A stretch of DNA of 64,000 nt from Salinispora oceanensis (GTDB taxonomy: Bacteria > Actinomycetota > Actinomycetes > Mycobacteriales > Micromonosporaceae): assembly GCF_000383575.1 (NCBI RefSeq), contig NZ_KB911579.1, forward strand, positions 1,060,221 through 1,124,220, in the 5' to 3' direction. The position numbers and the translations under genes were made by a program. The notes beneath the pieces are model-generated. The model was not told the DNA's origin and ran no database searches. It saw only the letters and a list, made by a program, of their open reading frames with translations. Position 1 is the stretch's first letter; every line of letters starts with the position of its first letter. Positions 7,145 to 16,592 of the stretch are shown one piece after another.

Positions 7145-8038
7145 TCACCGAGGGCCGCGACGCAGATCAGTCACCTCGGCGGACGGAGTGAAGCCGGCCG
7201 AGGCGTAGGTGGCCATAGCACCGGCGTTGGAGCTCTGCACGCACACGCCCGCGCTGGAGGCACCCAGGTCGCGAAGGGTCGCGGCGGCGGCGAGCGTGAC
7301 CGCGGTGCCGTAGCCACGGCCACGGTGACCATGGTGGACGCCGATCGGTTCCAGCAGTCCCGGCCGCCCGGGGCCGGCTGACCACACGGCCGCCACCGCC
7401 ACGGCATCGTCGTTCTCGTCGAATAGGGCGAGGCTGCGTGCGTCACCGTAGAACGGGCCACCGGCCATCGTGAGCCAACGCCCGACCGTACGGCGTCGGT
7501 CGGCATCAGTGCGGACCGAGCCACGGAACGCGGACCAGTGGACGGCGACCCACAACTCGGCGCGATCGGGCTCGATCGTCTCGACGCGCAGACCGCGCTC
7601 CTCCACCGGATCCGAGAGGGTTCGATGGAACGTTGTCCACGGCTCGTCCCGTTCCCAACCCCGCTCCAGCAGCAGCTGGGTCAGGAGCTCCGCACCTCGG
7701 GCTTCAACGGTCACGCCGCCGTCGCCGGCCAGGACACCACCTGCCGGGTCGTCCAGATCGGCGGTGAGCCGGCGGGCCAGTGCCGCATCCTCGCGCCGGT
7801 GCGGAGCGACCGCCAGGCGCACCAGCCCCCGGCCGTCCAGCAGCCCGATCGCGAGAACCTCCCCGTCGCACGACCACATCCGAATCGCAGCGGCGGTAGC
7901 CTCGGCACCGTTTTGCGAGTGCCAGCCGAGATCGCCGGAGTGCAACTGCAGCGCCCCCTCGTCGAGCTGCCACCGCTTGAGCGCGTCGGCCGCTGATGAC
8001 AGCTCGTCGACCTTCGGAGTGCTCAGAATGATGCTCAT
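7145..8038 (-). CDS. GNAT-family N-acetyltransferase
   Basis: A 297-residue protein with a C-terminal GNAT fold: acetyl-CoA pyrophosphate loop HHGHRGRGYGTAV (R/Q-x-x-G-x-G/A pattern), followed by AAAATLRDLGASSAGVCVQSSNAGAMATYASAGF, the typical beta5-alpha4 end. The N-terminal half has a second, weaker GNAT-like layout, so it may be a tandem-GNAT protein. The frame opens at 8071 but ATG 8038 is a better start. Substrate unknown. It stands alone, downstream of and in the same orientation as the acylase gene. Confidence 0.8.
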   Translation of the reverse strand: MSIILSTPKVDELSSAADALKRWQLDEGALQLHSGDLGWHSQNGAEATAAAIRMWSCDGEVLAIGLLDGRGLVRLAVAPHRREDAALARRLTADLDDPAGGVLAGDGGVTVEARGAELLTQLLLERGWERDEPWTTFHRTLSDPVEERGLRVETIEPDRAELWVAVHWSAFRGSVRTDADRRRTVGRWLTMAGGPFYGDARSLALFDENDDAVAVAAVWSAGPGRPGLLEPIGVHHGHRGRGYGTAVTLAAAATLRDLGASSAGVCVQSSNAGAMATYASAGFTPSAEVTDLRRGPR

Positions 8039-8146
8039 CGACGCATCGAATCCCACGGCGTGACCTGGCACCAGCGAATTTCGCCGGTAGCCGCGCGGTG
8101 GGGCCGGCGGCCGGTGGGGCTGGCCCCACCGGCCGGCGGACCGCGG

Positions 8147-10483
8147 TCAGTCGCGCCGCTCCCCCACCCGGTACGTGACCAGGTTCGGGTCGGCTTGGAG
8201 CTGGCGCTGCGTGAATTTGATGGTGTCCCAACCCTTCTCCGAGTACAGCCGGGTCTGATCGGCGTACCAGGGGGAGTTCGGGTTGGTCGACTGCGAGTAG
8301 GTGAGGATCTGCCGGCCCGACGGCCCGTCCCTACCCAGCTCGACGGCCATCAGGAACGAGGTGCCGTGGACAATCTTGGAATAGCCGACGCCGGGCTCAA
8401 ACCCACTGTGGATCAGGTTGAAGACGCCAGCGACGTCATGTCCACCGTGGATAGGAATCTGTTCGGCACCCCGCGGCTCGGTCTGGATGTCACCGAGCCG
8501 GGCGTCGAGCGGGATGCCCTCCAGCTTCTGGACGGCGTTCGCGAGCGCGGTCCGCACCTCCGGGTCGTCGACGGCGAGCCGGCTCGGCGTGGTCAGCGGG
8601 GCGGTCGGGTCGAACGAGTCGGCGAAGCGCAGGCCCTTGGCCAGGGCGAACTCGGTGAACAGGTGGGCGCCTCGGCTGTCCAGATCGACCCGCAGATCCC
8701 ACCCGCGCAGGGCGGCGCAGGCCGCGGTCAGGTCGACGGTGGTGCCGTCGGAGGTGGTCGCCGTCGGCTCCGCCTCGCAGCTCCGGACCAGGTCGTCGCG
8801 GACCAGTTCACCGCCGTAGGCCCGGTTGCCGAGCGTCACATCCCACAGGTTGCTGGTGGTGAAGCCCCTCCCGGGAAGTCCATCGGTGCCGGCGCGGCGC
8901 TGCTGCACCTGATGCACGCCGAGCCGGGTCCGCAGGCTGCGCTGGGTCTGCTCGTCGCCGACGATGCGCGGGTAGCCCTCCAGCGGATGCTCCGGATTGG
9001 CCAGCCAGTAGCTGTCGTTGGAGTTGGCCACGTAGTCACTGCGGACCAGGGTGGGCAGGTTGGCCGGGCCGAGGATGCCAGGCACCGCGGCGTCCGGATC
9101 CCGGCCCAACTCGCACGAGGAGCGGGACCCGTCGAGGACCGCCTCGCCCTCGCTCTCGTACAAGTCCTGGAAGGGGGCCGGAATGCAGGCGGCGGCCAGG
9201 GAGTCGGTCACCCGGGGCACGACCGAGTGGTCGGCGTAGAAGGCCTGGCCGCGACGGTCAACGGCGACGACGTTGACCCAGGGCAGGAACTGCCGCTCGT
9301 CCAACACCGTCCGCAGCTCGCCCACCGACCCGGCCTGCCCCATGGCCAGCCAGCCGTCGAGTGCGCGGTTGTTGGTGGCGTTGGCGTCCGTGATCGCGTA
9401 CGCCGTGGTGGTGGTCCAGTCAAGCGCACCGGGCACCACGACGACCGGGCCGAAGTGGGTGTCGTAGAGGGTCCGGCTGACCGGCCCGTCGGGAGTCTGG
9501 ACGGTGACCGTACGGGCGGTCATCTTCCGGGGCTCGCCGTCGTAGCGGTAGCTGGTCGGGTCACCGGGCACCAGCTCCAGCCGGTGCCAGACGTATCTCT
9601 TCGCGGTGGAGACGGTGTGGCTCCACGCGACCTGGCCATTGTGGCCGATCTGGATGGTTGGCCCACCGACCAGTGCCGCGCCCTCGACGTCGTAGCGGCC
9701 GGGCACCTTTAGATGCATCCGGTAGAAGCGGTCGGCGCCGTCCCAGGGAAAGTGCGGGTTGGCCAGCAGCATGCCGGCGCCGCTGGTGGTGGCGTCCCGC
9801 CCCAAGCCGTACGCGTTGCTGCCCAACCCGGTCGGCGTACCGTCCGAGCCGGTGGCCGCTGCCGTCTGCGGAGCGCTCGCCGACACGCTGTTCCCGCTGG
9901 CGGTGGGGGGCGCAGCGGCGACGATACCGCCGGCGAGCCGGCCAGAGCTGACCAAGACCACGTCGGCCCACTGCGCCCGCCACATGTCCAGTTCGCTGAT
10001 CGGGCGTACCCACTCCTGCCCGGCACAGGCCGGGTCGGTGATCGCCTTCCCGTCCCGGAGGTACGCGTTGTAGCCGGCGGCGAAGCCACGGATCTGATCG
10101 CGCACCTGGGTGGAGGGGGCGCGGACGCCGTCGTGGGGACCATCGAGCAACTTCTCGGCGGCCTGGTCGTCGATGGCCTTCTGATGGAAGAGGTCGCTGC
10201 TGACGTTGTTGGTGTCCGCGCCGAACCAGCGGGACCGTTCGGCGCGAACCGTCACCATCCGCTCGGCGATCAGGCAGATGTTGTCCTCGGCTTGCACGTA
10301 GCCGGCACCGAAGCCGAGGCTGGCGAAGTCACGGGCGGTGATGTGCGGCACGCCGTACGACGCGCGCTGGATCAGGGCCGAGTAGCCATCGCCGTATGCG
10401 ACAGCGGTGCTGCCGGTAGCGGTGAGGCCGGCGGCGGCCAGTCCGACGACGGTGGCCGCGGCGGCGAGCCGGCGCCGGCTCAT
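8147..10483 (-). CDS. Penicillin acylase-family secreted acylase (aculeacin/AHL acylase-like)
   Basis: A 778-residue Ntn-hydrolase precursor that should be exported and self-cleaved into alpha and beta subunits. An N-terminal signal (RRRLAAAATVVGLAAAGLTA) is followed by the alpha-chain block SYGVPHITARDFASLGFGAGYVQAEDN. The beta-chain nucleophile is the Ser in TGLG/SNAYGLG, near residue 225. Supporting features are GAGMLLANPHFPW, IGHNGQVAWSHTVS and the late NSNDSYWLANPEHPL. Family members deacylate lipopeptides such as aculeacin/echinocandin or N-acyl-homoserine lactones; which one applies cannot be decided here. No biosynthetic cluster adjoins it. It is divergent from the GNAT gene at 10633. 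Confidence 0.88.
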   Translation of the reverse strand: MSRRRLAAAATVVGLAAAGLTATGSTAVAYGDGYSALIQRASYGVPHITARDFASLGFGAGYVQAEDNICLIAERMVTVRAERSRWFGADTNNVSSDLFHQKAIDDQAAEKLLDGPHDGVRAPSTQVRDQIRGFAAGYNAYLRDGKAITDPACAGQEWVRPISELDMWRAQWADVVLVSSGRLAGGIVAAAPPTASGNSVSASAPQTAAATGSDGTPTGLGSNAYGLGRDATTSGAGMLLANPHFPWDGADRFYRMHLKVPGRYDVEGAALVGGPTIQIGHNGQVAWSHTVSTAKRYVWHRLELVPGDPTSYRYDGEPRKMTARTVTVQTPDGPVSRTLYDTHFGPVVVVPGALDWTTTTAYAITDANATNNRALDGWLAMGQAGSVGELRTVLDERQFLPWVNVVAVDRRGQAFYADHSVVPRVTDSLAAACIPAPFQDLYESEGEAVLDGSRSSCELGRDPDAAVPGILGPANLPTLVRSDYVANSNDSYWLANPEHPLEGYPRIVGDEQTQRSLRTRLGVHQVQQRRAGTDGLPGRGFTTSNLWDVTLGNRAYGGELVRDDLVRSCEAEPTATTSDGTTVDLTAACAALRGWDLRVDLDSRGAHLFTEFALAKGLRFADSFDPTAPLTTPSRLAVDDPEVRTALANAVQKLEGIPLDARLGDIQTEPRGAEQIPIHGGHDVAGVFNLIHSGFEPGVGYSKIVHGTSFLMAVELGRDGPSGRQILTYSQSTNPNSPWYADQTRLYSEKGWDTIKFTQRQLQADPNLVTYRVGERRD

Positions 10484-10632
10484 CGGTGGGCTCTATTCAT
10501 GGTGCGTCCCCCTCGTGCTGATGTGTCCATGCTCGACGGACGCTAGCGGTGGAGAACTGCCCCAGACATCAGTAGTTGACCATGAACTTTGTCAGGGTTC
10601 ACCCCGAGGGGCCGCTCGACGATGATGACCAG

Positions 10633-11226
10633 ATGGACGACCTCAGCATCCGCGATCGGGTCCCGGCCGACCTGCACCACTGCATCTCTGTCCTCGCGGA
10701 GGTGCACCGGTGGGACCGCTACCCGCTGAACTGGCCCGCCGACCCGTACGAGTGGCTCTCCCCTGACAACGCCCGCCACGCCTGGATCGCCGAACGAGGA
10801 AACACCGTCGTCGGCCACATCGCCCTCCACCACCCCGCCGCCGCGACCGATCCCGCCTCCCCGACCAGTTCTGCCTCTGCGACCAGCTCTGCCTCCACGA
10901 CCAGCCCTATCCGCTCAACCGGCCCTGTCGCCGCGACCGTGGTCGAGGTCAGCCGCCTGTTCGTCGCGCCGGTCGCCCGCCGCCTCAACGCCGCGACCAG
11001 GCTCCTGCACCACGCCCGCCAGTGGGCCGCCGAGCACCAACTCGACCTCACGCTGGAGATCGTCGACGAACCCCGGTCAGCCGCCGCCATCGCCCTGTAC
11101 GAGCGCACCGGCTGGCGGCACACCCACACCGCCACCGCCGACTGGACCAGCCCGGGCGGCCGACCCGTACGACTACGCCGCTACAGCTTCCGCGAGCAGG
11201 GCGTGCAGACGTCGCAGCAGAGCTGA
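10633..11226 (+). CDS. GNAT-family N-acetyltransferase with a Ser/Thr/Ala-rich insert
   Basis: A roughly 198-residue GNAT protein: IRDRVPADLHHCISVLAEVH at the start, AWIAERGNTVVGHIALH as beta-strands 3-4, VEVSRLFVAPVARRLNAATRLL as the acetyl-CoA site and SAAAIALYERTGWRHT at the end. Unusually, the RLNAA segment lacks the standard Q/R-x-x-G-x-G loop glycines. Between strands 4 and 5 lies a low-complexity insert of about 25 residues (ASPTSSASATSSASTTSP) encoded by imperfect repeats. A TTG at 10576 and ATG at 10582 are alternative starts. Substrate unknown. Confidence 0.7.
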   Translation: MDDLSIRDRVPADLHHCISVLAEVHRWDRYPLNWPADPYEWLSPDNARHAWIAERGNTVVGHIALHHPAAATDPASPTSSASATSSASTTSPIRSTGPVAATVVEVSRLFVAPVARRLNAATRLLHHARQWAAEHQLDLTLEIVDEPRSAAAIALYERTGWRHTHTATADWTSPGGRPVRLRRYSFREQGVQTSQQS

Positions 11227-11388
11227 CGGGGTGACCGGCCCTGATCGAAAGTTGCGCTGCTCGTCGGGGTGCAGGGAAGAAATATCTTCACTTCTGGACT
11301 TTCACCCGCCGGGTGCGCGACGTGTGCCGCACATCCGGCGAGCGATATTCGCCGACTCACCTTGTGAGCGGCCAGCCTTGGGCACTTG

Positions 11389-12207
11389 TCACTGGGAAAC
11401 GGGGTACGCGCTCTTGCTGCCGCTCTGGCCGGTGGTTTGGTGAATCCAGTCGGCGATATGGTCGACCCGAGCGGTGGTCTCCTCCTGGGAGTGGGGGCAC
11501 GGCGGTCCGTCGGATTCCACGGACACCAGCGTCTGGGTGCCGTCCGGGTTTTCGGTGAAGTAGGGCGCACCGGAGTCGTACAGGCAGGCGCTCGTGTTGG
11601 CGGCTGGGGCATAGCCGACCATCATGGCTGAGGTACCGGCGACGCGGTTCAGCATGAACTGGCCGGTCTGCAGATGGGTGGCGGGTGTGGGGTTGTTGGA
11701 ACTGGTAGCTCCCCAGCCAGTCATACGCACGATGGCTCCGGTCTCCGGTTTCGTGGTGGCAACCGACAGTGGAGCGATATCGGTAATCGGAGTGGCCAGC
11801 TTGGCTACTGCTACGTCAAGACGAGTTGCCTGCTGCACCTCCACGACGTCAATGACGTGACCTGTCGTGGCGTCCAGGTTAGCCCGGCCGACGGTCGCGG
11901 TGGTCGCGTAGGGAACTGGTCCGCTGACCGGATTCCCCCACACGTCGTGGAAGCAGTGCCCTGCAGTGATTATCCATTGGGGGGCGATGAGAGCGGCGGA
12001 GCACGCGCTGTCGTACGTGGTTCCGTCGGGCCGCGGAATCTCGGTCATCGTGAGTTTTGTGGCGAAGGTGTAGTCACCTTCGGTGACCGGGATTCCGTTG
12101 GCGATCGCATGGGCGCTGCCGGGTGCGGCAAGCACGGCCGACACCCCGAGGGCCGCGGCGGCCGCGACCGCCGCGATGCGCGGCGCAATAGCGGGTAAAC
12201 GAGTCAT
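11389..12207 (-). CDS. Secreted trypsin-like (S1) serine protease
   Basis: A 272-residue exported protein with a long signal peptide (about residues 1-33, ending near GSAHA) and then IANGIPVTEG, the usual activation-site region. The triad is present: His in WIITAGHCF, Asp in TRLDVAVAKL and Ser in CLYDSGAPY. The Ser motif departs from GDSGGP: Gly before Asp is Tyr and the second Gly is Ala, so the oxyanion-hole region is altered. Extracellular protease or pseudo-protease remain both possible. It is isolated, with a 700-base gap upstream. Confidence 0.85.
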   Translation of the reverse strand: MTRLPAIAPRIAAVAAAAALGVSAVLAAPGSAHAIANGIPVTEGDYTFATKLTMTEIPRPDGTTYDSACSAALIAPQWIITAGHCFHDVWGNPVSGPVPYATTATVGRANLDATTGHVIDVVEVQQATRLDVAVAKLATPITDIAPLSVATTKPETGAIVRMTGWGATSSNNPTPATHLQTGQFMLNRVAGTSAMMVGYAPAANTSACLYDSGAPYFTENPDGTQTLVSVESDGPPCPHSQEETTARVDHIADWIHQTTGQSGSKSAYPVSQ

Positions 12208-12907
12208 TTGGGGAGGCTAGCATCGTCAGTATCGCCGGGATACTCCGCTGGAGTACGAAGTGTACCGAAGTCAATAGCTGCGCGACGATGCGAACTGTAT
12301 GCGGCACCCGAGACGGTCCCGATGTAAGGATCGGTCTACAGTGACCCGAGCTCGTTCGACCTCGGAGCTGTCTCGGCACCACGAAAACCTAGTCGAGCTC
12401 GGGTAGTGCGGCGACCCCCACTCCGCTCACATGCAATCGATGCCATACCCGTCAGCTGGCGCGAATGGAGTGCAAGGCCGCCATGCCATGTCGTAACAGC
12501 AGGTCACTGCGGCTGGAAAGCCTAATCCGGGTGGCAACTCGAGGATTAGAAGTGGTCCTTACATCGTCTCCATCGCCCCGTTCCGGGCCGACCCACCTCG
12601 CAACGCCGCAACCAGTCAGAAAGTCCTGCTCAACCAGCAACTGACGGACGAGAGGCACGACTGGCACACCGAATCCAGATGAGACGGAAATATCCTGACC
12701 CGTCAGCACTTTGGTACGGTGCTAGCCAAGATCGACGCTCCCGCCGGGCTGCAGCCGCCGGGGCGACTGTGTTCCCACTATCGAGATGGAGCGCCCCTGG
12801 GTAGGCGGTGAGGCAAAACTGCCTCCGCTCAACGACTGGGCAACCGTTTCCTACGACGGCCGGGTTAGCCGTGGACACGAAACCTGGGTACAGAAGGACA
12901 GCGGATA
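12208..12907. other. 700-base intergenic stretch without a recognised gene
   Basis: Between the divergent protease and hydrolase genes. Short frames exist on both strands (for example 12452-12709 minus) but none has a ribosome site, recognisable domain or typical actinobacterial third-position G+C bias. Composition falls toward the lower G+C of the accessory patch to the right. It probably holds the two divergent promoters and some decayed DNA whose origin I cannot identify. Confidence 0.45.
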
Positions 12908-14275
12908 GTGAATGATCCTTTGAATAATCGAGGGTGGGGATGGCGCGGGTCGCGCCGCGGCCGCAGCGCCCGCCGCGCCGTGATCGCCGCGCTTCTCGTA
13001 ACGATGTTCGGATTGACCGTCACTGCACGCCCCATACTTGAATCGGAACCTGAGCGAGTTGGGGGGAACTCGCCTTCGTGGACATCTTCGGATGAATATT
13101 GCGACATTTGGCCAGCTCGTGAAGGTTGCTCCGCGATCTTTGTCGGCAATGAGACCTGGCGATATTCGCTACTTCGAAGTCGCGAGGAGACGGCCAAAAC
13201 CGTCCTCGTAGATCTCGGCGGCCCCGGGATATCCGTGCTGTCCGGAGCTATGGGACTTAAATCTTTCGCGGCAAACTTCAGCGAACTCAGCTCCCGATAC
13301 AATCTGCTCTTCATCGAGGAGCCATGGGTTACACAGGCACCTCCTGCGGGTTGCGAGGATGCACTCGTCGCGCACTTCGATCACCTACGCGACCAAGTTG
13401 TTTCATTCGGTGGTGACGCCCCAGACGTAGCGGAGAAATGCCAGTTAGCATGGCCGCCGGGCCAGCAACCCGACCAGCCAGTTGCGCATCGAGGCTGGGG
13501 ATTCGACCCCGAACACTACTCCCGGTTTGTGACGGCAATCAGCCAGCTGGAACGCCTCGATCTCAAGGGATTCGTCGGCCACTCCTGGGGCTCGATGAGG
13601 CTTGCATACCTGCTCCAAGGAGCGTCGAGAAATGAATTCACCCTGGACTGGAGTGTTCTTGTTCGGCCGTTTCCTGTAGGAGTTGAGGCTAATGTCCTCA
13701 TCTCTGAACAAGCTACGGTTTTGGAACGAAACTTCGATGCCATTAAGGCGATGTCTCCCGTGACGGTCAATTCCCGCTCGCTGCCGGTAACATATTTTGA
13801 CCAACTGTCCGCATTGGTTGAGCTGGGATACTCCGACGACGGATACGCCAAGGAAAACTCTCAGGCTATTGTTCAAGGGAAGGGCATTTCCGAGATCGGC
13901 ACTCTTGCCGACGAATATTGGCAGCGATCTAGTCGGGACTCATTCTCGATGGGCCGGCTCGCAGAATGGCAAGAAGTGTGTTCGACAACTCGGTCGCCAG
14001 ATGGTAGCAACAAGAAGATCGGTGATGTTGCTGATCTGCTCGCCTCGCGATTCGCAGCTTGCGAACGGATACCGCTGCACACGGGAATCGAGGCCCAAAC
14101 CGCCGGTAAAGCCTGTGTTGTGGCCGCGCCGAACGACTCCGTCACGCCCCACTCGCTGATTAGGGGAACTTATCATGCGGCCTCTCCGGAAGCCACGTGG
14201 GTCGAGTCGGCGGAGCGACAGCACGGCTCGTTTGACGGATTAGACGAGTGTCTAGAGGCCGTTCTTCAGCCATAG
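12908..14275 (+). CDS. Membrane-anchored or secreted alpha/beta hydrolase (S33-like)
   Basis: A 455-residue protein with an Arg-rich N-terminus and one hydrophobic segment (AVIAALLVTMFGLTV, about residues 24-40), either a signal or an anchor. The hydrolase core has the oxyanion HG-like motif DLGGPGISV, the nucleophile elbow GHSWGSMRLAYLL, an acid in AAPNDSVTP and the final His in ERQHGSFDG, so the triad looks intact. This resembles proline iminopeptidase/tripeptidyl-peptidase-type hydrolases. Start is GTG 12908. Its G+C is clearly lower than the genome norm, and it has TTA codons at 13445 and 14240, signs of acquisition. Confidence 0.8.
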   Translation: MNDPLNNRGWGWRGSRRGRSARRAVIAALLVTMFGLTVTARPILESEPERVGGNSPSWTSSDEYCDIWPAREGCSAIFVGNETWRYSLLRSREETAKTVLVDLGGPGISVLSGAMGLKSFAANFSELSSRYNLLFIEEPWVTQAPPAGCEDALVAHFDHLRDQVVSFGGDAPDVAEKCQLAWPPGQQPDQPVAHRGWGFDPEHYSRFVTAISQLERLDLKGFVGHSWGSMRLAYLLQGASRNEFTLDWSVLVRPFPVGVEANVLISEQATVLERNFDAIKAMSPVTVNSRSLPVTYFDQLSALVELGYSDDGYAKENSQAIVQGKGISEIGTLADEYWQRSSRDSFSMGRLAEWQEVCSTTRSPDGSNKKIGDVADLLASRFAACERIPLHTGIEAQTAGKACVVAAPNDSVTPHSLIRGTYHAASPEATWVESAERQHGSFDGLDECLEAVLQP

Positions 14276-14329
14276 CTAATATGCCGGTCAAGCTGTCGAT
14301 CAGCGGCTGCCGGCGGTCCGCTTCCGCTT

Positions 14330-14570
14330 CCGCCGGACGAGGCAGCCTGGGATGGCTGAAGGTCCCAGGCTTCTTTCGTGCCGGGCGGGAGATCGGTGCT
14401 GGTGCGGTGGTCCTGGATGAAGGCTCCCCGATCGTGATCGCCCACAGCGACAGCGAAGGCGCCGCACCCACCTACAAGCACGCCTACGGCTTCCATCCGG
14501 TCCTGGTGGCCTTCGACAACACCGCAGGTCCCCACCCAGCACCCCCGGCACCTGCTCAACGGGCATCTTC
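14330..14570 (+). pseudogene. IS1380-type transposase fragment
   Basis: In the plus frame, residues VVLDEGSPIVIAHSDSEG and AAPTYKHAYGFHPVLVAFD match the DDE-domain block of IS1380-family transposases (D-x-T...HSEK..AA.TYK..YGFHPL...LD). Only this short block is preserved: the frame before it is not transposase-like and what follows is out of register. No terminal inverted repeats were found. It is a relic, not a mobile element. Confidence 0.65.
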
Positions 14571-14783
14571 GGGGATGACTGGTCGATCTGACAGAAAATG
14601 CTGGGGCAACTCGACAGCCTCCACCTCAGAGCACTTTGCGCTTCCGAGTTGTTGCGGTGAAGCGGACCGCCGAGCGACAGGGCGGCCCAGCCACAGGGTC
14701 AGACGCCGACCGCAGCCGCTGTACGTAACGGCGGGCCGGAGACCTCAGCGAGAGGGGGTGGAGCTACCAGCGATACTAGCCGT

Positions 14784-15197
14784 GTGACCCTGCTGGAGAT
14801 ACGCATCGCGCTTCATATCCTCGCGACTTTAATCTTAAATGGGGCCACAATTGCGTTTTGGGTGGTTGAGGTTGGCTGGACAACCATCAGTATTCCCGTG
14901 ATGGGAGTCGTGACAGCGATACAACTCAATGAGATGATGCCGCGGAGAGACCGGAGCAGCCCTACGGTCCTCTCCCGCTTGCGTAGAAAACTTGAGACCG
15001 GAGTTGGCCCAGAAAAGGGGGCGTCGCCGCTAGGACGAGGCCAACCCCAGACCATAACAGCGACCGGCGAGGCATTATCGGTGGTGGACAAGGATGCCGA
15101 GATCGCCCGACTACGACGTGAGGTTGGTGAGTTGCGACAGGACAAGGAGACGCTGCGTAAGGCAGTCAACCATTTCGCAAGGGAAATACGTCGGTGA
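14784..15197 (+). CDS. Membrane segment fused to an IS3-type OrfA C-terminus
   Basis: A 137-residue composite. Residues 1-50 contain two hydrophobic segments (LHILATLILNGATIAFWVV and ISIPVMGVVTAI), unlike any transposase. Residues from about 102 on read DAEIARLRREVGELRQDKE followed by TLRKAVNHFARE, the leucine-zipper end of IS3-family OrfA. The most likely history is an IS3 insertion into a small membrane-protein gene with later deletion of most of the element, leaving an in-frame fusion. Three TTA codons (for example 14829 and 14835) and low G+C mark it as foreign. Whether it is expressed is unclear. Confidence 0.5.
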   Translation: MTLLEIRIALHILATLILNGATIAFWVVEVGWTTISIPVMGVVTAIQLNEMMPRRDRSSPTVLSRLRRKLETGVGPEKGASPLGRGQPQTITATGEALSVVDKDAEIARLRREVGELRQDKETLRKAVNHFAREIRR

Positions 15198-15476
15198 CAC
15201 CGATCTGGTCATCGGTACCCGCAAAAGGCGCAGCCGCTCCTTCGAGACCGCTGCCTCAGACCGGCGAGGCCGCTTCGGTGTGAGTGAAATTCACCGCCAG
15301 GTACTTCCGTGAGGCGGACCTCTGGAAGCACTGACGGACCCGGACAGAGGTTCGGACGCTGACGGGAACTCCTGCGTACTGGACTGCACGCCGGCTGGCC
15401 GCGGCCCCGTGCATGTGCCCCGGCCCCGTCCCGGAGCGCCGGCTCCAACCGCCTGAGCTGCGGGAACAGGCCGGCT
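15198..15476. other. Possible decayed IS3 remainder
   Basis: After the OrfA-like tail the DNA encodes only short interrupted frames. One, ending at 15312, has RRGRFGVSEIHRQVLP, faintly like the start of IS3 OrfB (GVRRIHAEL type). No inverted repeats or intact gene were found before the YchF stop at 15477. Confidence 0.3.
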
Positions 15477-16562
15477 TCAGACGTTGAAGCGGAACTCCAC
15501 CACGTCGCCGTCCTGCATGATGTAGTCCTTGCCCTCGATGCGGACCTTGCCCACCGCCTTCGCGGCGCTCATCGACCCGGCCTCGAGTAGGTCGTCGTAG
15601 GAGACGACCTCCGCCTTGATGAAGCCGCGCTGGAAGTCGGTGTGGATGACCCCGGCGGCCTCCGGTGCGCTCGCCCCGACCGGCACGGTCCAGGCCCGCG
15701 CCTCCTTGGGGCCGGCGGTCAGGTACGTCTGGAGCCCCAGCGTGCGGAAGCCGACCCGGACGAGCTGGTCCAGCCCGGGCTCGGCCTGCCCGATCGACTC
15801 CAGTAGCTCGCGGGCCTCCTCCTCGGGCAGGTCCACCAGCTCCGATTCGATCTTCGCGTCCATGAAGACGGCCTCGGCGGGGGCGACCAGGGCCCGCAGC
15901 TCGTCGAGGAACTCGGCGTTGGCCAGTTCGGCCTCGTCGACGTTGAAGACGTACAGGAAAGGCTTGGTGGTCAGCAGGTGCAGCTCGCGCAGGTGTTCCA
16001 GCGCGACACCGGCGGCAGCCGCGCCCGCGTACAGGGTGGTGCCGTTGTCGAGCACCTCCACGGCGGCCTTGGCGGCGGTCACCGCAGCGGCCCGGTCCTT
16101 GCGGAGCTTGGCCTCCTTCTCCAGCCGGGGAATCGCCCGCTCCAGCGTCTGCAGGTCGGCGAGGATCAGCTCCGTGTTGATCGTCTCGATGTCGTCCGCC
16201 GGGGCGATCTTGCCGTCGACGTGCACGACGTTCGGGTCGGAGAAGGCGCGGACGACCTGGCAGATCGCGGCGGCGTCCCGGATGTTGGCGAGGAACGCGT
16301 TGCCCCGCCCCTGGCCCTTCGAGGCGCCCCGGACCAGCCCGGCGATGTCGACGAACGACACCGGCGCGGGGATCACCTTCTGCGAGTCGAAGATCTCGGC
16401 GAGCTTGCTCAGCCGCTCGTCCGGCAGGCCGACCACACCGACGTTGGGCTCGATGGTGGCGAAGGGGTAGTTCGCCGCGAGTACGTCATTCTTGGTCAGC
16501 GCGTTGAAGAGGGTGCTCTTGCCGACGTTGGGCAGGCCGACGATGCCGATGGTGAGACTCAC
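15477..16562 (-). CDS. ychF: Ribosome-binding ATPase YchF (Obg-like)
   Basis: A 361-residue P-loop protein of the Obg/YchF group, which binds ribosomes and prefers ATP over GTP. G1 is [15 protein letters not shown] at residues 7-21, G3 is [16 protein letters not shown], and the G4 position reads [11 protein letters not shown] (NVDE in place of NKxD), the family's basis for ATP use. The C-terminal TGS-like domain ends in [17 protein letters not shown] sequence ([14 protein letters not shown]). GTG 16562 gives the family start [16 protein letters not shown]; the frame itself continues upstream through a 7-bp repeat tract that is not part of the protein. Confidence 0.95.
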   Translation of the reverse strand: MSLTIGIVGLPNVGKSTLFNALTKNDVLAANYPFATIEPNVGVVGLPDERLSKLAEIFDSQKVIPAPVSFVDIAGLVRGASKGQGRGNAFLANIRDAAAICQVVRAFSDPNVVHVDGKIAPADDIETINTELILADLQTLERAIPRLEKEAKLRKDRAAAVTAAKAAVEVLDNGTTLYAGAAAAGVALEHLRELHLLTTKPFLYVFNVDEAELANAEFLDELRALVAPAEAVFMDAKIESELVDLPEEEARELLESIGQAEPGLDQLVRVGFRTLGLQTYLTAGPKEARAWTVPVGASAPEAAGVIHTDFQRGFIKAEVVSYDDLLEAGSMSAAKAVGKVRIEGKDYIMQDGDVVEFRFNV

Positions 16563-16592
16563 GACGAGCCAGCTTACGCCGCCACCACCCAG

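Noticed and set aside
8060..9712. 550-codon open frame on the plus strand
   Set aside because: It is antisense to the acylase gene. The translation is Gly/Val/Arg-rich without domains, the usual mirror frame in high-G+C DNA.
12452..12878. Minus-strand short frames of 85 and 82 codons
   Set aside because: They overlap one another, have no ribosome sites and no recognisable sequence features.
14276..15476. Intact insertion sequence
   Set aside because: Only fragments of IS1380- and IS3-type transposases remain. No complete transposase frame or terminal inverted repeats could be found.
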